From Microbispora hainanensis (lineage in GTDB: Bacteria > Actinomycetota > Actinomycetes > Streptosporangiales > Streptosporangiaceae), in NCBI RefSeq assembly GCF_006874475.1, contig NZ_VIRM01000008.1, forward strand, positions 62,001 to 126,000: a DNA stretch of 64,000 nucleotides. Direction: 5' to 3'. This document shows, piece after piece, positions 42,621 through 51,280 of this stretch. Every line of letters starts with the position of its first letter. The stretch's first letter is position 1. A program made the translations under genes and the position numbers. The notes below the pieces were generated by a model. It saw only the letters and a program-made list of their open reading frames with translations. It had not been told where the DNA came from and made no database searches.

Positions 42621-43057
42621 GACCGCGGCGCCCGCCGGTCTCTCCGGGCTTCCAGTTCCTCCGGGCTGACCACGGTCAACATCGGCTGCCCGGGTGCGCA
42701 GAACATCGTCACGACGAACGCCGACTCCTCGTCGGCGAGGTGGTTGCCGTCCTGGTAGTGGATCACGTCCCCGCCGGGCTCCCAGAACGTCTCACCGGCC
42801 CGGACGACCCGTGCGGGCTCGCCCTCGAGTTCGAAGTCGATGGCTCCCTTGATCACGTACCCGTACGCGGGCCCGGAGTGCCGGTGCGGGGGCGCGCCAG
42901 GGCTGTTCGGCGGCAACGTGACCAGGATCGTCATCGCCTCGGCCCCCTCCGGCGCGAGCGGGGCCCCCGGCACGGAGCCCACCAGGTCGATCTTCGGCGG
43001 CGGGCCGCTCTTGTCGGCGTTGTCCAGGTGGTGGACGTGCGCGTGATCGGTGCTCAT
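42617..43057 (-). CDS. Cupin-domain protein
   Basis: A 146-aa cupin: PPHRHSGPAYGYVIKGAIDF (motif 1) and EPGGDVIHYQDGNHLA (motif 2). The N-terminal stretch HAHVHHLD is His-rich. AAGGAA lies 7 bases before the ATG at 43057. It is the first gene of the cupin pair and is preceded by a TGTCAC/GTCT promoter, linking it to the other genes with that pattern. Confidence 0.82.
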   Translation of the reverse strand: MSTDHAHVHHLDNADKSGPPPKIDLVGSVPGAPLAPEGAEAMTILVTLPPNSPGAPPHRHSGPAYGYVIKGAIDFELEGEPARVVRAGETFWEPGGDVIHYQDGNHLADEESAFVVTMFCAPGQPMLTVVSPEELEARRDRRAPRS

Positions 43058-43107
43058 CGGCTTTCCTTCGTGAGACGGTGGCCGGCTCGATCCGGCCGTA
43101 CACCAGC

Positions 43108-43137
43108 TCAGACAAGACAGCCTCCCGATGCGTGACA
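43108..43137 (-). promoter_or_regulatory. ECF-type promoter candidate upstream of the cupin pair
   Basis: On the minus strand TGTCACG (43137-43131) and GTCT (43113-43110) have a 17-base gap with GGAGGCTGTC in the spacer, as at 38122. Transcription would start about 45 bases before the cupin ATG. Confidence 0.55.
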
Positions 43138-43196
43138 GCACGGTCGCACCCGATGCGGCCGCCGGAACCCTCAAGCGCGGCCGTGACACCCGGGGG

Positions 43197-44030
43197 CTAT
43201 TGCCAGGTGGCGGAGTCCGGGTCGACGCCGTGCGCCTCGGTGTTCGCCCGGATCGTGTCGCGCAGCCAGTCGGCCAGGCCCGGCTCGATCGCGTCGTAGT
43301 GGGCGGCGAACCGGGGGTCGGCGGCGAACATCCTCGCGATGCAGGCGTGCATCGCGTGGGTGCAGTCGAAATATCTCGATATCGACGCGCGATGCCGCTC
43401 CGCCAGGGCGTTCGCGCCGGCGGACCCGGGCATGACGCCGTCCCGCTTCGCGGCGGCGAGGTCGGCGTTCAGGGCCTCGGTCTCGGCCGCGATCCTCTTC
43501 CAATCGTCCGGCGTCATCTCGGCGGCCCGCTCGGCGTACTGCGCCCACTGCGCGCTGTCGCCCCAGCGCTCCTCGGCCTCGTCGACCCAGTCGGGGTGCC
43601 AGTCGTCGCCGAAGATCTCGACCTGTTCCTCCGGGGTCAACCGTATGCCGGTGCTCGACACGCCCAGCATGCGGTCGACCGCGTCGACCATCGTGCGCAG
43701 GCGGGAGATGCGCTCCACGAGCAGCTTTCGCTGCCTGCGCAGATGATCGTGCGCGTCGACGCGGGGGTCGTCGAGGATCCGGCCGATCTCGGCGAGCGGA
43801 AACCCGAGCTCCCGGTAGACGAGGACGCGGTGGATCCGCGCGACGTCGTCGCTCGAATAGACCCGATATCCGGCCCAGGTGCGCTCGCTCGGGCATACGA
43901 GGCCGATGGCGTCCCAGTGATGCAGCGTCTTCACGCTGACGCCGACGAGCGCTGCGGCCCGGCCGACCGTGAGGCCGTCGGAGCCGTCCGGTCCCATGGC
44001 GGCCGGTTCGCGTTCGGGGGCGCTCGTCAC
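43197..44030 (-). CDS. MerR-family regulator with TipAS-like domain
   Basis: A 277-aa protein: N-terminal MerR helix-turn-helix (GRAAALVGVSVKTLHHWDAI, then GLVCPSERTWAGYRVYSSDD), coiled-coil, and a C-terminal TipAS-type antibiotic-recognition domain (ISRYFDCTHAMHACIARMFA, then ADPRFAAHYDAI). TipA regulators bind thiopeptides or other drugs. It follows the VOC gene in the same direction. GTG at 44030 or ATG at 43997 may be the start. Confidence 0.87.
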   Translation of the reverse strand: MTSAPEREPAAMGPDGSDGLTVGRAAALVGVSVKTLHHWDAIGLVCPSERTWAGYRVYSSDDVARIHRVLVYRELGFPLAEIGRILDDPRVDAHDHLRRQRKLLVERISRLRTMVDAVDRMLGVSSTGIRLTPEEQVEIFGDDWHPDWVDEAEERWGDSAQWAQYAERAAEMTPDDWKRIAAETEALNADLAAAKRDGVMPGSAGANALAERHRASISRYFDCTHAMHACIARMFAADPRFAAHYDAIEPGLADWLRDTIRANTEAHGVDPDSATWQ

Positions 44031-44090
44031 CGGCCCAGTATCGCCGATCGGGCCGGGAGGCCCACGGTCTGAGACCGGCGTACGGGGTCG

Positions 44091-44582
44091 TCACCCGGCG
44101 GGGATCTCGATGCCGATCGCCCGCAGGTCGTCCGCCCGCGCACTGTGCGGATCGAGCGGCTGGGCGGCCGTCATCACGACCCGGGCGTTCTCGGGCGTGA
44201 CCACCGTCAGCTCGATGGAGTTCCACGGCATCTCTCGCGGGCCGGTGGTGCATCCCGGCACGAGTTCCTCGCACCGGGCGGCGACCTGGTCGATCTGGCT
44301 GAGGACGCAGGCGAAGCTGACGCTCATCGCCGGGACCTCGCCCACGTGTTCCGCGGGCACGAGCAGGACGTCCTGGAAGGCCCAGCGGCGAAGATGGACC
44401 AGGCGATCCGGCACGGAGAACAGGTCGACGAAGCCGAGCCCGCGGGTCCAGAAGTCCGTCGACGCCGCGAGATCCCGGGTGGGGATGGTGACGAACATCG
44501 GCATGCCGTAGTAGTCCCGGTAGATCTCCGGGGCGGTCGCGTCGAGCGCGGGCATGGGAACGGGACTGATGTACTCGCTCAT
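44091..44582 (-). CDS. VOC-family (glyoxalase/bleomycin-resistance-like) protein
   Basis: A 163-aa protein of the vicinal-oxygen-chelate fold: MPMFVTIPTRDLAASTDFWT then RGLGFVDLFSVPDRLVHLRR, ending with VVMTAAQPLDP. It probably binds a metal or a small molecule such as an antibiotic. It lies upstream of the MerR/TipA gene with a 60-base gap, likely as a regulator-target pair. Confidence 0.78.
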   Translation of the reverse strand: MSEYISPVPMPALDATAPEIYRDYYGMPMFVTIPTRDLAASTDFWTRGLGFVDLFSVPDRLVHLRRWAFQDVLLVPAEHVGEVPAMSVSFACVLSQIDQVAARCEELVPGCTTGPREMPWNSIELTVVTPENARVVMTAAQPLDPHSARADDLRAIGIEIPAG

Positions 44583-44616
44583 GCCCCCGATCGTCGAGCC
44601 TCCCGCAGCGTCAGGG

Positions 44617-45507
44617 TCAAGGCCGGGCCTCGTCCGCGGCTCCGTAGCCGGAGGCGCGGAAGAGGAAGGAGGCCCAGGAACGGTAGGGCCGCCACGCCTC
44701 GGCCACCTTCCGGTAGACGGCGGGCGAGGCGTCCTCCGGCAGGCCGTATGCCTTGCGCAGGATCGCGAACAGGCGCGGCTCGTCGCCCGGGAACGCGTCC
44801 GGCGCGCCCGCGCCGCGGATCAGGATCAGGCCGGCGGAGAACGGCCCCACGCCGGGCAGCGCCCGGAGCTCCGCCAACGCCTCCTGGGGGTCGAGCGCGC
44901 GCAGGTGCTCGGCGGTGAGCACGCCGTCGAGCGCCGCCTGGGCCAGCCCGCGGAGCCACTCCTCCTTCTGCGCGGGCAGACCGAGACCGCCGGCCTGCAG
45001 CAGCGTCATGGGCGGAGGGAAGGCGGCGTAGGTCTCCCCGTCAACGACGACCTTCGCGCCGTATCGCTCCGCGATGCGCTGTTTGATCCGCGCGGCGATG
45101 AGCATCGACGACCGCTGCACGATCACCGCCCAGCACGCCGCCTCCCAGGGGCTCCAGAAGCAGAGCGGGCGCAGGCCGGGACTCTTCCGCTGCAGGTCGC
45201 CGAGCACCGGGTCGGCCTCCCCGGCCGCGGCGAAGCCGGAGCCGTCCACGTCGAGGGACAGGATGCGCGCCACCTCGGCCCGGATCCGCGGCCCCGCGGC
45301 CCGCGTCGTGGCGACGGCGACCCCGTCAGGCGCGGCGGTCACGGTCACGCCGATCGGCAGCCAGTCGGACTCCGCGCAGTAGGCGAAGCGCAGCGCCCTC
45401 CCATCGGAGGGCAGCCCGCCGGTGACGGGCCAGTCCTCGACGAAGCGCAACGTGGCGCCGAAGTCGAACGGGCCTTCCGCCGTGATTGTGAAGCCGTGCC
45501 TGGTCAT
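44617..45507 (-). CDS. DNA-3-methyladenine glycosylase 2 (AlkA-like)
   Basis: A 296-aa HhH-GPD-superfamily glycosylase. The HhH motif LRALPGVGPFSAGLILIRG is followed by GAPDAFPGDEPRL, whose Asp is the likely catalytic residue. The N-terminal AlkA_N-like domain is present (FDFGATLRFVEDW). It removes alkylated purines from DNA. The ATG at 45507 is used; another ATG is three codons upstream. Confidence 0.85.
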   Translation of the reverse strand: MTRHGFTITAEGPFDFGATLRFVEDWPVTGGLPSDGRALRFAYCAESDWLPIGVTVTAAPDGVAVATTRAAGPRIRAEVARILSLDVDGSGFAAAGEADPVLGDLQRKSPGLRPLCFWSPWEAACWAVIVQRSSMLIAARIKQRIAERYGAKVVVDGETYAAFPPPMTLLQAGGLGLPAQKEEWLRGLAQAALDGVLTAEHLRALDPQEALAELRALPGVGPFSAGLILIRGAGAPDAFPGDEPRLFAILRKAYGLPEDASPAVYRKVAEAWRPYRSWASFLFRASGYGAADEARP

Positions 45508-45826
45508 GGGCCTCATCGTACGAGGCAGAACCGACAGACGATCTTCTGCGGGCCGCACCGGAGCCCGGGAACGAGGGCACCCGAAGCACGGCCGGGAGTC
45601 ATGCGGATGCCGGGCGCCGCCTCTCCGCGGACAAGGCTGCTTCTCCGCGGGCACGAGGGAGGCCGGCGCTTCGCCCGAAACGCGTCGAAAGCTTTCGGCA
45701 GGAGACTTTAGACTTTCACTGTCGCCCGTCGACTCTCGTTGCCTATTCTTCCGTTGCACGGCGACTTTCCGGCGTGACCAAAACCGGACCAACTGGCATT
45801 TCTGTGCCGATCATGGAGCGAGCATC
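45508..45826. other. Divergent promoter region between AlkA-like and condensation genes
   Basis: About 320 bases with no convincing gene. The right part (45700-45800) is more AT-rich and should hold the rightward promoter; no exact hexamers or palindromes stand out. Confidence 0.5.
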
Positions 45827-45907
45827 GTGTCGAAACCTTTCGGTGACAGTGGGGAGATCCGCCTCGGTGACGAGCCGGCCTTCCGAGGGACGACGCGCTC
45901 ATGGTGA
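45827..45907 (+). CDS. 26-aa reading frame overlapping the condensation-gene start
   Basis: A GTG at 45827, with GGAG about 10 bases upstream, opens a 26-codon frame (MSKPFGDSGEIRLGDEPAFR then GTTRSW) whose TGA at 45905-45907 lies just inside the next gene (ATG at 45901). This could be a leader peptide giving translational coupling, or a peptide product. It could also be chance. Confidence 0.35.
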   Translation: MSKPFGDSGEIRLGDEPAFRGTTRSW

Positions 45908-47280
45908 CGGTGACGTTCAGCGGCAGGCGGGAGGGCCGGGCGCCGCTGACCTGGGGACAGCGGCTCATGTGGCGCGCGGTCCACCTGATGGGCGACAGCC
46001 AGACGTTCCTGAGCTGCCCGTGGGTGCTCCCGGTGTACGGCAGACGCGACCTCGGCAGCGTCCTTCACGCGCTGCGCGTGCTGCTCGAACGCCACGAGAG
46101 CCTGCGTACGACCTTCGCCCCCACTCCGGAGGGGCCGGTGCAGCGGGTCGGCCGCGGCGGCGAGCTGACCGTGGACCTGGTGGAGGCGGGAGAAGAACGG
46201 GCGCTGCGGGTCGCCGAACGGGTCGCGGGCGAGCTGGGCCGGACGGCCTTCGTCCACGACCGCGACCTGCCGCTGCGATGCGCCGTCGTCCTCAAGAACG
46301 GCCGCCCGACGGCGCTGGCGCTCGCCTTCTCCCATCTGGCGGTGGACTTCCAGGCATTGAACACGCTGTCGGAGGAGTGGAAGGCCCTGCTGCGCGGCGA
46401 GAAGCTGCCGCCCGCCGAGTGGCAGCCGATGGACCAGGCCGCCGCGGAGCGCGAGGAGCCCTACCCCGCCCGCTCGGCCAAGTCCGTCCGCTACTGGCAC
46501 TCCGTGCTGGCGGACGGACCACTGGACGTGTTCGACCATCCGCCGCATGAGGCGGAGGACCCCCGGTTCATCGAGGTCGGCATGGAGTCGGTGGCGCTCG
46601 CCGTCGCGGCGGAGCGGCTTGCGGAGCGCTGGACGATGCGGACGACCAACGTGCTGCTCGCCGCCTGCGCCACCGTGCTGGCCGTCGCGAGCGGCCGCCC
46701 GCGCGCGGTCATGCAGCTCGTGCACAGCAACCGCCGTGATGCGCGCACCCGCGCGATGGTCGGCACCGTGGAACAGGACGGCCTGTTCGTGCTGGACCTG
46801 CCCGACACGGACTTCGCCGCCGCCTGCCGGGCCTCGCAGCGCGGGGCACTCAGGGCGTACCGCAACGCGCACTACGACCCGTTCGAGATGCAGGCCATGC
46901 GCGAGGAGATCGGCCGCCGCCGCGGCCAGGAGCCGGACCTCGACGCGTTCTTCAACGACAGGCGGACCTCCGGCACCTGGCCGGGCCTGCCTCCCGTCGG
47001 CCGCGACGAGGATGTGGCCCCCCTCACCGAAAAGACCAGGACGTACGTGACGAACGCCTGGCCGGGTGTCCGGTTCAAGGCGTTCTTCACGGTCGTCTCG
47101 GCGCCCGACACCGGAAAGCTCAGCCTCATCGTCGACACCGCCTACCTGCCGTCCGGGATCGCGGAGGCGATGTTGCGCGGCGTCGAGGCCCTGCTGGTCC
47201 GCGCCCTCACCGAGGACGTCCCGATGAGCGCCGTCCCCGAGGTGTGCGGGATCGGCCACTACACCGGGCGCCCGGATTAG
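45901..47280 (+). CDS. Stand-alone condensation-domain protein
   Basis: A 459-aa protein of the NRPS condensation/CoA-dependent acyltransferase fold. The catalytic motif is FSHLAVDF: the first His of HHxxxDG is Ser, but the catalytic second His and the Asp remain. Other family segments are LTWGQRLMW at the start, LLERHESLRTTF, and TTNVLLAACATVLA. There is no adenylation or carrier domain in the window, so it is an orphan that may act in trans on a carrier protein or as a free acyltransferase. Confidence 0.8.
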   Translation: MVTVTFSGRREGRAPLTWGQRLMWRAVHLMGDSQTFLSCPWVLPVYGRRDLGSVLHALRVLLERHESLRTTFAPTPEGPVQRVGRGGELTVDLVEAGEERALRVAERVAGELGRTAFVHDRDLPLRCAVVLKNGRPTALALAFSHLAVDFQALNTLSEEWKALLRGEKLPPAEWQPMDQAAAEREEPYPARSAKSVRYWHSVLADGPLDVFDHPPHEAEDPRFIEVGMESVALAVAAERLAERWTMRTTNVLLAACATVLAVASGRPRAVMQLVHSNRRDARTRAMVGTVEQDGLFVLDLPDTDFAAACRASQRGALRAYRNAHYDPFEMQAMREEIGRRRGQEPDLDAFFNDRRTSGTWPGLPPVGRDEDVAPLTEKTRTYVTNAWPGVRFKAFFTVVSAPDTGKLSLIVDTAYLPSGIAEAMLRGVEALLVRALTEDVPMSAVPEVCGIGHYTGRPD

Positions 47281-47316
47281 AGAGCATCTGCGTCGGCGAC
47301 CGATTCGAGGGGGCGG

Positions 47317-47958
47317 TCAGGACTGCTGGACCGCCAGGCGCAGACCGAAGCCGATGACGATGACGCCGGTGAGCCGGTCGAGGGCGCGCCTGACCGACGG
47401 CCTGCGCAGCCAGCCGCGCAAGATCCCGGTGAACCCGATGAGCACGGCGCTCCACACCAGCCCCTCGCAGACGTGGACGCCCGCGAGCAGCACGCCCATC
47501 AGCGCGTGCGACACCCCCTGTGGCATGAACTGGGGCAGCACCGCGACATAGAAGGCGCCCACCTTGGGGTTGAGCAGGTTGGTCAGCAGGCCCCGCCGGA
47601 ACGCCCGCCCCCACCCGCTGTCCGCCGGGTCGGGCGGCACCGCGTCGTCCGCCCCGCTCGTACGGCTGTGCCAGAGCATCCTGCCGCCCATCCAGATCAG
47701 GTAGGCCACACCGGCCCACCGCACCACCTCGTACGCCACCTGGGAGGCGGTGAGGAGAGCCGACAGTCCGGCGGCCGTGAGCAGGCCCCACAGCAGGGTG
47801 CCGAGCTGGATGCCGAGCACCACGGCCCAGGCCGGCCTCCGGCCGGCGAGCAGCGACGTACGCAGGATCAGCGCCGTGTCCAGACCGGGCGTGAGCGTGA
47901 GCAGCAGCACGATGGCGGCGAATGAGGCGATGGCGCCATAGACATCCACAACGGCCAC
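47317..47958 (-). CDS. LysE/RhtB-family amino-acid exporter
   Basis: A 213-aa membrane protein of six helices with the LysE signature TPGLDTALILRTSLLAGRRP in the first loop and LLNPKVGAFYVAVLPQF later. It exports amino acids or related small molecules. The GTG at 47958 is preferred, a short distance before the first helix; a longer N-terminus is possible. It is convergent with the condensation gene. Confidence 0.87.
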   Translation of the reverse strand: MAVVDVYGAIASFAAIVLLLTLTPGLDTALILRTSLLAGRRPAWAVVLGIQLGTLLWGLLTAAGLSALLTASQVAYEVVRWAGVAYLIWMGGRMLWHSRTSGADDAVPPDPADSGWGRAFRRGLLTNLLNPKVGAFYVAVLPQFMPQGVSHALMGVLLAGVHVCEGLVWSAVLIGFTGILRGWLRRPSVRRALDRLTGVIVIGFGLRLAVQQS

Positions 47959-48029
47959 CGTAACGGCCGTTCGACCCGGTCGATCACCGGAACGACCACA
48001 CCCGATCAAACCCGCCTAGCATCGAAGTC

Positions 48030-48227
48030 ATGGACGAGCCACAGCCGGTCGCGCTCCCCAACGGCCGCAACCTGAAATGCGACACGTGCGAGAACGAGCT
48101 GTTCGAGATGCGCCGGTGGAAACTCCAGACCACGGGCATGACGTTCATGAATCTCGACTGGGCCAACCGCGACGCCACCTGCTTCGTGTGCAGCGGTTGC
48201 CGGCGCATTCACTGGTTCCACTGGTGA
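48030..48227 (+). CDS. Small zinc-ribbon protein
   Basis: A 65-aa protein with CDTCENELFEMRRWKLQTTG and CFVCSGCRRIHWFHW: two CxxC pairs about 35 residues apart form a zinc ribbon. It is divergent from lysE and convergent with the sulfotransferase (7 bases between stops). Function unknown. Confidence 0.75.
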   Translation: MDEPQPVALPNGRNLKCDTCENELFEMRRWKLQTTGMTFMNLDWANRDATCFVCSGCRRIHWFHW

Positions 48228-48234
48228 TCGGAAA

Positions 48235-49089
48235 TCACAGGTAGCCCCAGGCGGCCGCGATCTCGCGCAGCGCCTCGGGCACCTCGTCGGGGGCGGGCAG
48301 CGGACGGCCCGGCTGCACCCGCCCGCTCCGGATCTTGTCACGCCAGTCGCCGATGCCCTTCACGAAGTCGCCGTGGTCCTTGTCGCCATAGCGGACCATC
48401 GCGGGCTCATACTCCACGCCGAGCCAGGCGCACACCCGCCGCAGCTCGCCTTCGGTGTCGTCGACGAGCCGCTCATAGCGGACGTCGATGCCCTCGTGGC
48501 GGCGCCTGGCCTCCTCCAGGTGGCGCATGTACTGCAGCGTGTGCCGTACGGCCTCGTCCATCGGCCGCGCCTGCGGATCCGCCTCGTGCCACGACCGCGC
48601 GATCGACGCGGGGTGACGCAGGAGGAAGACGAACCGGGCGTCCGGCCAGCAGGTCGTGATGCGGCGGTGGGCGAAGACGTTGCTGGGCGTCTTGTCCACG
48701 ATGACCTCCTTGCCGCTCCGGACCAGCTCCCGGTGCAGCAGGCGGTCCCACAGGATGTGCTCGATGTCGCTCGTACGGTGTCCTGCCGCCTCCATGGCCT
48801 GCCGTACGGGATCGGTGGTGAAGATCACGGCGATCCGCCGGACGTGCAGCTCGTGCGGCGCGTGGATCCTGCTGTGGCTGTTCAGCAGCACGCGCAGGAG
48901 CGTGGAGCCCGACCTGACGGGTGAGAGCACGAAGACGGGTGCGCGCAGCAGGCGGTCGGCGGCGGGATCGGTGGGCGGGCGCGGCTCGTCTCTCGGCCCC
49001 GCGGCCGATGCGGCCGATGGCCTGGCTCGTGTGATGACGTAACCGGTCATCCCTTCCACGGCGGCGTTGACCCTGCTCTTCCATGCCAT
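48235..49089 (-). CDS. Sulfotransferase-family protein
   Basis: A 284-aa protein with the 5'-PSB loop PVFVLSPVRSGSTLLRVLLN, the 3'-PB region RFVFLLRHPASIARSWHEAD and EVIVDKTPSN. These bind the sulfate donor PAPS. It transfers sulfate to a hydroxyl or amine of an unknown small molecule or glycan. Its first 45 residues are low-complexity and may not be needed. Confidence 0.83.
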   Translation of the reverse strand: MAWKSRVNAAVEGMTGYVITRARPSAASAAGPRDEPRPPTDPAADRLLRAPVFVLSPVRSGSTLLRVLLNSHSRIHAPHELHVRRIAVIFTTDPVRQAMEAAGHRTSDIEHILWDRLLHRELVRSGKEVIVDKTPSNVFAHRRITTCWPDARFVFLLRHPASIARSWHEADPQARPMDEAVRHTLQYMRHLEEARRRHEGIDVRYERLVDDTEGELRRVCAWLGVEYEPAMVRYGDKDHGDFVKGIGDWRDKIRSGRVQPGRPLPAPDEVPEALREIAAAWGYL

Positions 49090-49160
49090 GGCCGCGACCG
49101 TAGGCAGGCGTGGTGGCCTCGCGGTTAACGGAGGCTGGGGATTTCCGAAGTCGAAACGGA

Positions 49161-49208
49161 CACGCCGGGCGCATCGGCCGAGGTCACGCCGGGCGCACCG
49201 GGCGGGGT
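49161..49208. repeat. Two 24-bp tandem units upstream of the sulfotransferase
   Basis: CACGCCGGGCGCAYCGGSCG-RGGT occurs twice in direct succession (49161 and 49185), with three differences. It lies in the 5' region of the sulfotransferase gene. Confidence 0.6.
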
Positions 49209-49230
49209 CACGACTGCGCGCGGGCTTGGG

Positions 49231-49791
49231 TCACGCCGGCGACAGGACCAGGACCGCGTGGTCGGGCGCCACGCTCGCGAGCCGCAGGCGGATGCCGCCG
49301 ATCCTGCCGGGCCGTCCCATGGCCAGCGTCAGCCCGCCCTCCGTGTGGCAGCGGCCGTTGAAGCAGCTCTGGCTGACGCCGGTGTTCATGCCCTCGACGT
49401 GGAAGGCGCCCGCGCCCGCTTCGAAGCGCACCCGCACCTCGCCCTGGTCGAGCCCTGCGATCGTGATCTCGTCGAGGCCGGTCTTCGGGTCGAGCCGCAG
49501 CCGGTCTCCCTGGCGGACCGCCACCTCGCAGTCGGCGTTCCGGCACGCGTCCGGATGGTCGAAGGCCGAGACGACAGACGGGCTGGGCGAGGGCGATGCG
49601 AAGACGGTGGCCGCCGGATCGGCGACGGGGTTCAGCGTGGACGCCGGGCCGCCCGTGGCCACCGACCCCGCCGGCGTCTGCGGCTGCGTCTCCGGCTGGG
49701 GCGACCCGCACGCCGCGAGCAGCACGGCCACCGGTACGGCGACGAGGCCCGCCCGGCCGATCAAGCGGGACGCGTACGGTCCTCGACGCAT
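49231..49791 (-). CDS. Secreted lipoprotein of unknown function
   Basis: A 186-aa protein from ATG at 49791. The signal peptide ends in a lipobox (VAVLLAACGSP), followed by a Pro/Thr/Ala-rich linker of about 45 residues. The C-terminal domain has three or four cysteines (DACRNADCEV, SQSCFNGRCHTEG) that could form disulfides outside the membrane. The family is not recognised. Confidence 0.75.
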   Translation of the reverse strand: MRRGPYASRLIGRAGLVAVPVAVLLAACGSPQPETQPQTPAGSVATGGPASTLNPVADPAATVFASPSPSPSVVSAFDHPDACRNADCEVAVRQGDRLRLDPKTGLDEITIAGLDQGEVRVRFEAGAGAFHVEGMNTGVSQSCFNGRCHTEGGLTLAMGRPGRIGGIRLRLASVAPDHAVLVLSPA

Positions 49792-49849
49792 GACTCTCCC
49801 CGAGACCACGACGGCTGCGCCGGTCCGACGCACCGGCGGCCCGAGCGGC

Positions 49850-49945
49850 TCAGGCCCAAGCACAAGCCAAGGCACGGGCCCAAGTTCAAGCCCAGGCACA
49901 CAGCACAGGCCAAGCCCGAACACAGGCACACGCACAGGCCCCGCC
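49850..49945. repeat. Low-complexity CAAGCCCAGGCAC-like repeat region
   Basis: A run of degenerate units of about 6-12 bases (CAAGCC, CACAGG, CAGGCAC) upstream of the lipoprotein gene. There are no regular spacers or repeats of CRISPR length. Confidence 0.6.
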
Positions 49946-50001
49946 GCTCGGCTCCGTCAGGCCTTCCCCGAGCCCGGCGACTCCAATCCCCTGATCGGGG
50001 G

Positions 50002-50820
50002 TCACAGGAGGAGAGCGCCGGTGATCTGGCGGGCGGTCCTGCGCACGGCCGCGCCCAGGCGGGGCAGCGCCGCCGCCCCCACCGGCGCGGCGACCCCGAC
50101 GGCCATGCACACTCCGCCGTCCGGGCCGAAGACGGGCGCGGCGACGCAGCACACCCCCTCGGCGAACTCCTCCCGCGCGTACCCCGCGCCCTCGCCGCGG
50201 ATGGCCGCGAGCTCGCGTTCCAGCGCGACCGGCGCAGTGACCGTACGGCCGGTCACCCGCCGCAGGGCCGGGGCGGCGAGGAACGCGGCGCGCAGACCGG
50301 CGTCGTGGGCGAGCAGCACCTTGCCCGTGGCCGTGCAGTGCAGCGGCGCCCGGTCGACGCCGTCCGACGGCGACGTGACCCGGTTGTGTCCGTACAACCG
50401 CTCGACGTACGCGACCTCGGACCCGTCCGGCACGGCCAGGTTGACCGTCTGCCGGGTCAGTTCGTAGAGCTGGAGCAGGTGCGGCAGGACCACCCTGCGC
50501 GAGCCGGGGAGCCGGCGGCCCTGCACCGCCCAGCCGCGCGGCGCCACGAGCTCGGCGAGGCGCCCGCCGACGGTGTAGTCGCCGCCCGTACGCGTGACCA
50601 GGCCCCGCCGCTGCAGGGTCCCGAGCAGGCGATGCGTGGTGGTCTTGGAGAACCCGGTCGACCTGTGCACCTGGGTCAGGTTCATCGGCCGCATGCCGGC
50701 GGCGAGGCACAGGAGGATCTCTATCCCGCGTTCCAGGCTGCCCAGGGCGGAGGCCGCCTCCGCTCGGCGGGCGCGATCCAACGGTACGAACAACCCCACC
50801 CCGCGACGCTCGAAGCACAT
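50002..50820 (-). CDS. IclR-family transcriptional regulator
   Basis: A 272-aa protein: N-terminal winged helix (SLERGIEILLCLAAGMRPMN, then LTQVHRSTGFSKTTTHRLLG) and a C-terminal IclR effector domain (LHCTATGKVLLAHD, then EEFAEGVCCVAAPVF). It senses a small metabolite. The target genes are not evident; neighbours are in opposite or unrelated units. Confidence 0.88.
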   Translation of the reverse strand: MCFERRGVGLFVPLDRARRAEAASALGSLERGIEILLCLAAGMRPMNLTQVHRSTGFSKTTTHRLLGTLQRRGLVTRTGGDYTVGGRLAELVAPRGWAVQGRRLPGSRRVVLPHLLQLYELTRQTVNLAVPDGSEVAYVERLYGHNRVTSPSDGVDRAPLHCTATGKVLLAHDAGLRAAFLAAPALRRVTGRTVTAPVALERELAAIRGEGAGYAREEFAEGVCCVAAPVFGPDGGVCMAVGVAAPVGAAALPRLGAAVRRTARQITGALLL

Positions 50821-50881
50821 CTTGATCGGCCAGCGGTCACCTTAGCCGCGCCGCGCCGCGTATGCAGGGAGAACGCCGTTG

Positions 50882-51226
50882 CTACGCCGAGGCCGCCAGC
50901 TCGACCTGGCGGCCGACTCCGTCGCAGTCGGCCGCGGCCAGCACGGGGGCGAGCAGGCCGGGAAAGCGGGTCTCCAGGTCGTCGCGGCGGAGCACGACGA
51001 AGCAGCGGGTGCCCTCCTGGCGGGTGCGGGTGATCCCGGCGTCGCGCAGGACGCGCAGGTGATGGCTGAGCGTCGACTTGGCGACGGGGGCCCGTAGCTC
51101 CCCCCACCCACGCTCCCGCCCGTCGGCCAGCAGCCGGACCAGGCCGACCCGGATCGGATCGCTGAGTGCCCCCATGACCGCGGTGAGCGAGATCTCGTCC
51201 AGTTCGGGGTGGTGCGCCTGCTTCAT
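50882..51226 (-). CDS. ArsR-family transcriptional regulator
   Basis: A 114-aa ArsR winged-helix protein: ALSDPIRVGLVRLLADGRER, then KSTLSHHLRVLRDAGITRTR and QEGTRCFVVLRR. No metal-binding CxC is present, so it probably senses something other than metal. It is divergent from the SDR gene, with a palindrome between them (51249-51261) as the likely operator. Confidence 0.88.
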   Translation of the reverse strand: MKQAHHPELDEISLTAVMGALSDPIRVGLVRLLADGRERGWGELRAPVAKSTLSHHLRVLRDAGITRTRQEGTRCFVVLRRDDLETRFPGLLAPVLAAADCDGVGRQVELAASA

Positions 51227-51248
51227 GGGCACATGATAGCTTGTTCGG

Positions 51249-51261
51249 TGTTCATCGAACA
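51249..51261. promoter_or_regulatory. ArsR operator candidate
   Basis: TGTTC-ATC-GAACA is a perfect inverted repeat in the gap between the ArsR and SDR starts, and the flanking ATCGAAC is repeated. It would let ArsR control itself and the SDR gene. Confidence 0.6.
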
Positions 51262-51280
51262 TCGAACATTGGGAGTCGCG

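Noticed and set aside
43197-44030. Thiopeptide resistance locus
   Set aside because: The MerR/TipAS protein fits drug sensing, but no ribosome methyltransferase or thiopeptide genes are near.
49850-49945. A CRISPR-like array
   Set aside because: Units are short and irregular, without 20-40 base repeats or unique spacers of constant size. No cas gene is in the window.
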